The notes under the pieces: generated by a model
Database searches by the model: none
What the model saw: the letters and a program-made list of their open reading frames with translations, nothing else
Told to the model about the DNA's origin: nothing
Shown: one piece after another, positions 62,065 to 64,000 of the stretch
Numbering within the stretch: the first letter of the stretch is position 1
Layout of the letters: each line of letters starts with the position of its first letter
Translations under genes and position numbers: made by a program
Assembly: GCA_003241695.1 (NCBI GenBank)
Contig: QFPN01000002.1
Span: 248,001-312,000 of the forward strand
Source of the DNA: Ancylobacter novellus
GTDB taxonomy: Bacteria; Pseudomonadota; Alphaproteobacteria; Rhizobiales; Methylopilaceae
Reading direction: 5' to 3'
Length of the DNA stretch: 64,000 nt

Positions 62065-64000
62065 TCAGCGCGGCTCGAACTTGCCGGCCGCGTGGGCGAG
62101 CATGGTGTAGACCTTGCCCGTCTCCGAGGTCAGGTAGGTCTGCGCCAGCGCGTCGTCGGAGCCCTTGGGCGCGACCTGGTCGAGCAGCTTCTCGAACTCC
62201 GCCACATAGCGGTCGACGGTCGCGCGGAACTCCGGCTCGGCGGCGTATTTGCGCTTGATGTCCTCATAGGTCTGCTGGCCCTGCAGCGTGTAGAGCCGGC
62301 GGGTGAAGACGTTGCGTTCGCCGCGGCGGTAGCGGCCCCAGAGGTCGGTCACCGCCTGATGGTCGATCATCCGGGCGATGTCGACCGAGAGGCTGTCGAG
62401 CGCCTCCATGGTCTGCGACTGCGGCTTCAGCTGCGCGTCGGAGGGCGCGCCGTCGTCCTCGTCCTGCGAGGCGCGGGCGAGCAGGCCCGAGATCCAGCTG
62501 GCGTTGTCCTCGCCGCGCGGCATGCGCGGGGCGGGACGGACCGGCTGCGGCGCCTGCGGCTTCGCCGGGACGGGTTGAGCTGCGGGCTTCGCCTGCTGCG
62601 CCTGCGCCGGGGCCGGCGCCGCCGGTTTGTTCTGGGGCTTCGCCGCCGGCGCGGCCTGCGCCTGCTGCGGCGCGGCCGCCTGCGGGGCCGCCGGAGCCGG
62701 AGCCGGAACCTGCGCCGGCTCGGGGTCGGCCTGCTGGGCCGGACGCGCCTGAGGCTGCGGCGCGGCCGGGGCCCGCGGAGCGGCGGCCGGCCGGGCCGGC
62801 GCGGCGACCGCGGCGGCGCGCGGACGCTCGGCGACGTCGAAGGCCGCGCCGTGGCGCGCCGCGATCTCGCCCAGCGCGTTCAGCGCCTTGATCTGGTCGG
62901 CGACGACGCGACGAAGCTCCGCGGCGTTTTCTTCCGCCTCCTTCGGCATCTCCAGAACGCCGCGGCGAAGCTGCTCGCGGGTCTTGTCGAGTTCGGACTG
63001 GATCGAGCCGGTCATCGAGCGCATCTCCCGCGCCACCTCGCCGAAGCGCGTGGTGGTGTCGGCGAGAAGCCGCGCCATGTCGCGCGAGGCCTCGTCGTTC
63101 ACGGCCTTGAGCACCGCCGAGGTCTTCTGCCGCTCCGTCTCCGAGAAGTTCCGGACCTTGTCGAACTCGCCGGCGATCGACTGCGTCGTCGCGCCGACCT
63201 GCGCCGCAAGCCCTTCGGCCACCTGCCGCGCGCGCTTCTCGGAGCGGACGAGCGAGGCGTCGATCGTGGTCGAGAAGCCGTCCAGCACCTTGCCGAGCTC
63301 GGTCGCCTTCTCGGCGAGGGAGGACGCCAGCCCGTCGAGCGCGCCGCGGCGCTCCTCGAGCTGTCCGGCGAGCCGTCCCTGCGCGCCGTCGAGCGTCTCG
63401 ATCACGCGGCCGATCGCCGAGGTCTGGGTCTCGAGCTGGCGGGCGACGTCGCTCACGCGCTCCAGCACCCCGGTCGAGACGTCGCGGAGCGCCGTCACCT
63501 GGCCGCCCACGCGTTCGCCGGTCCGGGTGGTGGTCTCGGCGATGTCCGCCATGATTTCCTCGAAGGCGTTGACGCGGCCCGCGAGGTCGGTCTCGACCGC
63601 GCCGAGCTTGCGGCCGGCGTTGTCGAGCAGGGTCTGGAGACCGCTGTTGGCGTCGGCGAGACGGGTGAGCGTCTCGGCGAGCTCTCCGGTCAGCGCGGTC
63701 TGCGTCTCGGTCAGTTCGGCGACCGCGCGCCTGCTCTCGCGCGAGATCGTGCGGGCGAGGGAGGAGGTCGCTTCCGTCACGGCCTCCTGCAGCTTGGAGG
63801 ACGATCCGTCGAGCTGCTCCACCGCCTTCGAGGTCTCAGCCCCCATGGTTTCGCCGAGGCGCTGGGAGGCGAGGCGGAGGCGGTCGGCGACCTGGTTGAG
63901 GTTCGCGATCGCCGAGGCGCCGCGGGTCTCGAAGGTCGCGACCAGGTCGCTGTTCAGCGTCTCGATCGTTTCGCGCAGCGCGTCGCCGCGCGTGCCGAGC
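62065..64000 (-). CDS. C-terminal part of a giant coiled-coil protein, growth pole ring (GPR/RgsE)-like
   Basis: The frame is open from the stop at 62065 through the window end, giving 645 residues with no start in view. Residues before 63846 continue seamlessly, so an apparent ATG there is internal. The first about 330 residues are apolipoprotein-like coiled coil (repeats of Thr/Ala/Leu/Glu heptads, RESRRAVAELTETQ, RRGVLEMPKEAEEN). A Pro/Ala/Gln-rich linker follows at about 62530-62830. A conserved globular end has DLWGRYRRGERNVFTRRLYT and LTSETGKVYTMLAHAAGKFEP. This matches the polar-growth protein of Rhizobiales (inference by eye). Confidence 0.78.
   Translation of the reverse strand, partial: LGTRGDALRETIETLNSDLVATFETRGASAIANLNQVADRLRLASQRLGETMGAETSKAVEQLDGSSSKLQEAVTEATSSLARTISRESRRAVAELTETQTALTGELAETLTRLADANSGLQTLLDNAGRKLGAVETDLAGRVNAFEEIMADIAETTTRTGERVGGQVTALRDVSTGVLERVSDVARQLETQTSAIGRVIETLDGAQGRLAGQLEERRGALDGLASSLAEKATELGKVLDGFSTTIDASLVRSEKRARQVAEGLAAQVGATTQSIAGEFDKVRNFSETERQKTSAVLKAVNDEASRDMARLLADTTTRFGEVAREMRSMTGSIQSELDKTREQLRRGVLEMPKEAEENAAELRRVVADQIKALNALGEIAARHGAAFDVAERPRAAAVAAPARPAAAPRAPAAPQPQARPAQQADPEPAQVPAPAPAAPQAAAPQQAQAAPAAKPQNKPAAPAPAQAQQAKPAAQPVPAKPQAPQPVRPAPRMPRGEDNASWISGLLARASQDEDDGAPSDAQLKPQSQTMEALDSLSVDIARMIDHQAVTDLWGRYRRGERNVFTRRLYTLQGQQTYEDIKRKYAAEPEFRATVDRYVAEFEKLLDQVAPKGSDDALAQTYLTSETGKVYTMLAHAAGKFEPR

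Overview
The window is GC-rich (about 70 percent), densely coding DNA with four-base ATGA/GTGA overlaps between many genes. Gene content points to an alphaproteobacterium of the order Hyphomicrobiales, probably a free-living methylotroph-like organism. Supporting signs are a pqqABCDE cluster, an IHF-alpha/MerR pair after plsX-fabH, an Irr-type iron control element, DUF2865/DUF2852/DUF1489 proteins, a DgcN/DgcA pair, a plcP-agt-like lipid-remodelling pair, and the C-terminal part of a giant coiled-coil protein resembling the growth-pole-ring (GPR/RgsE) protein of polar-growing Rhizobiales. No rRNA, tRNA, CRISPR array, transposase or phage gene was seen.

Layout. 1-2000: 3' part of trpG/pabA and a DUF2865 exported protein, with a dispersed palindromic repeat between them. 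2001-5489: pqqA-B-C-D-E on the minus strand (PQQ cofactor), with a 123-bp palindromic element separating pqqD from pqqE. 5998-8951: cysS-cimA. 8964-11036: minus-strand DUF599, DUF1489, an exported DsrE-like protein and a BamE lipoprotein. 11241-15535: cytochrome bc1 chaperone, YceD-like protein, plsX, fabH, ihfA and a MerR regulator. 15627-24699: TamA and a 2364-residue TamB containing ten tandem 102-residue repeats. 24744-27451: Hpt protein, membrane histidine kinase and uracil-DNA glycosylase. 27531-29912: a five-gene module of EF-hand protein, ECF sigma factor, anti-sigma-like protein, periplasmic metal-sensor-like protein and a small exported protein. 29929-33795: amino-acid-type ABC importer with two permeases and two paralogous binding proteins but no ATPase, behind mobA. 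33862-36780: Mrp/ApbC, NsrR and flavohaemoglobin with two NsrR-like operators.

36836-43432 is an iron locus: an Irr-type box, then imelysin, a Tat-exported multicopper oxidase, a di-haem DUF1111 protein, a second imelysin and a DUF1513 protein. 43604-46013 is a tandem duplication of a TakP-like TRAP binding protein with no TRAP membrane genes. 46213-50914: otsB, an FAH-family enzyme, a FadL-type porin, an SDR lacking canonical catalytic residues, and DUF2852. 51150-53018: PlcP-like phosphoesterase and Agt-like glycosyltransferase. 53023-56721: an unknown disordered protein, then dgcA and dgcN (D-glutamate catabolism) separated by an unrecognised exported protein. 56833-60988: Mla/MCE phospholipid transport operon (STAS-MlaE, MlaF, MlaD, PqiC-like lipoprotein). 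61025-61564: a membrane protein bracketed by two 85-bp copies of the 3' end of the PqiC-like gene. 62065-64000: GPR-like protein, incomplete.

Nothing in the window is demonstrably a new defence or mobile system. The best candidates for under-described biology are the EF-hand/ECF sigma module, the Irr-box imelysin/multicopper oxidase locus, the duplicated pqiC end around a cargo gene, and the unknown exported protein inside the dgcA-dgcN pair.
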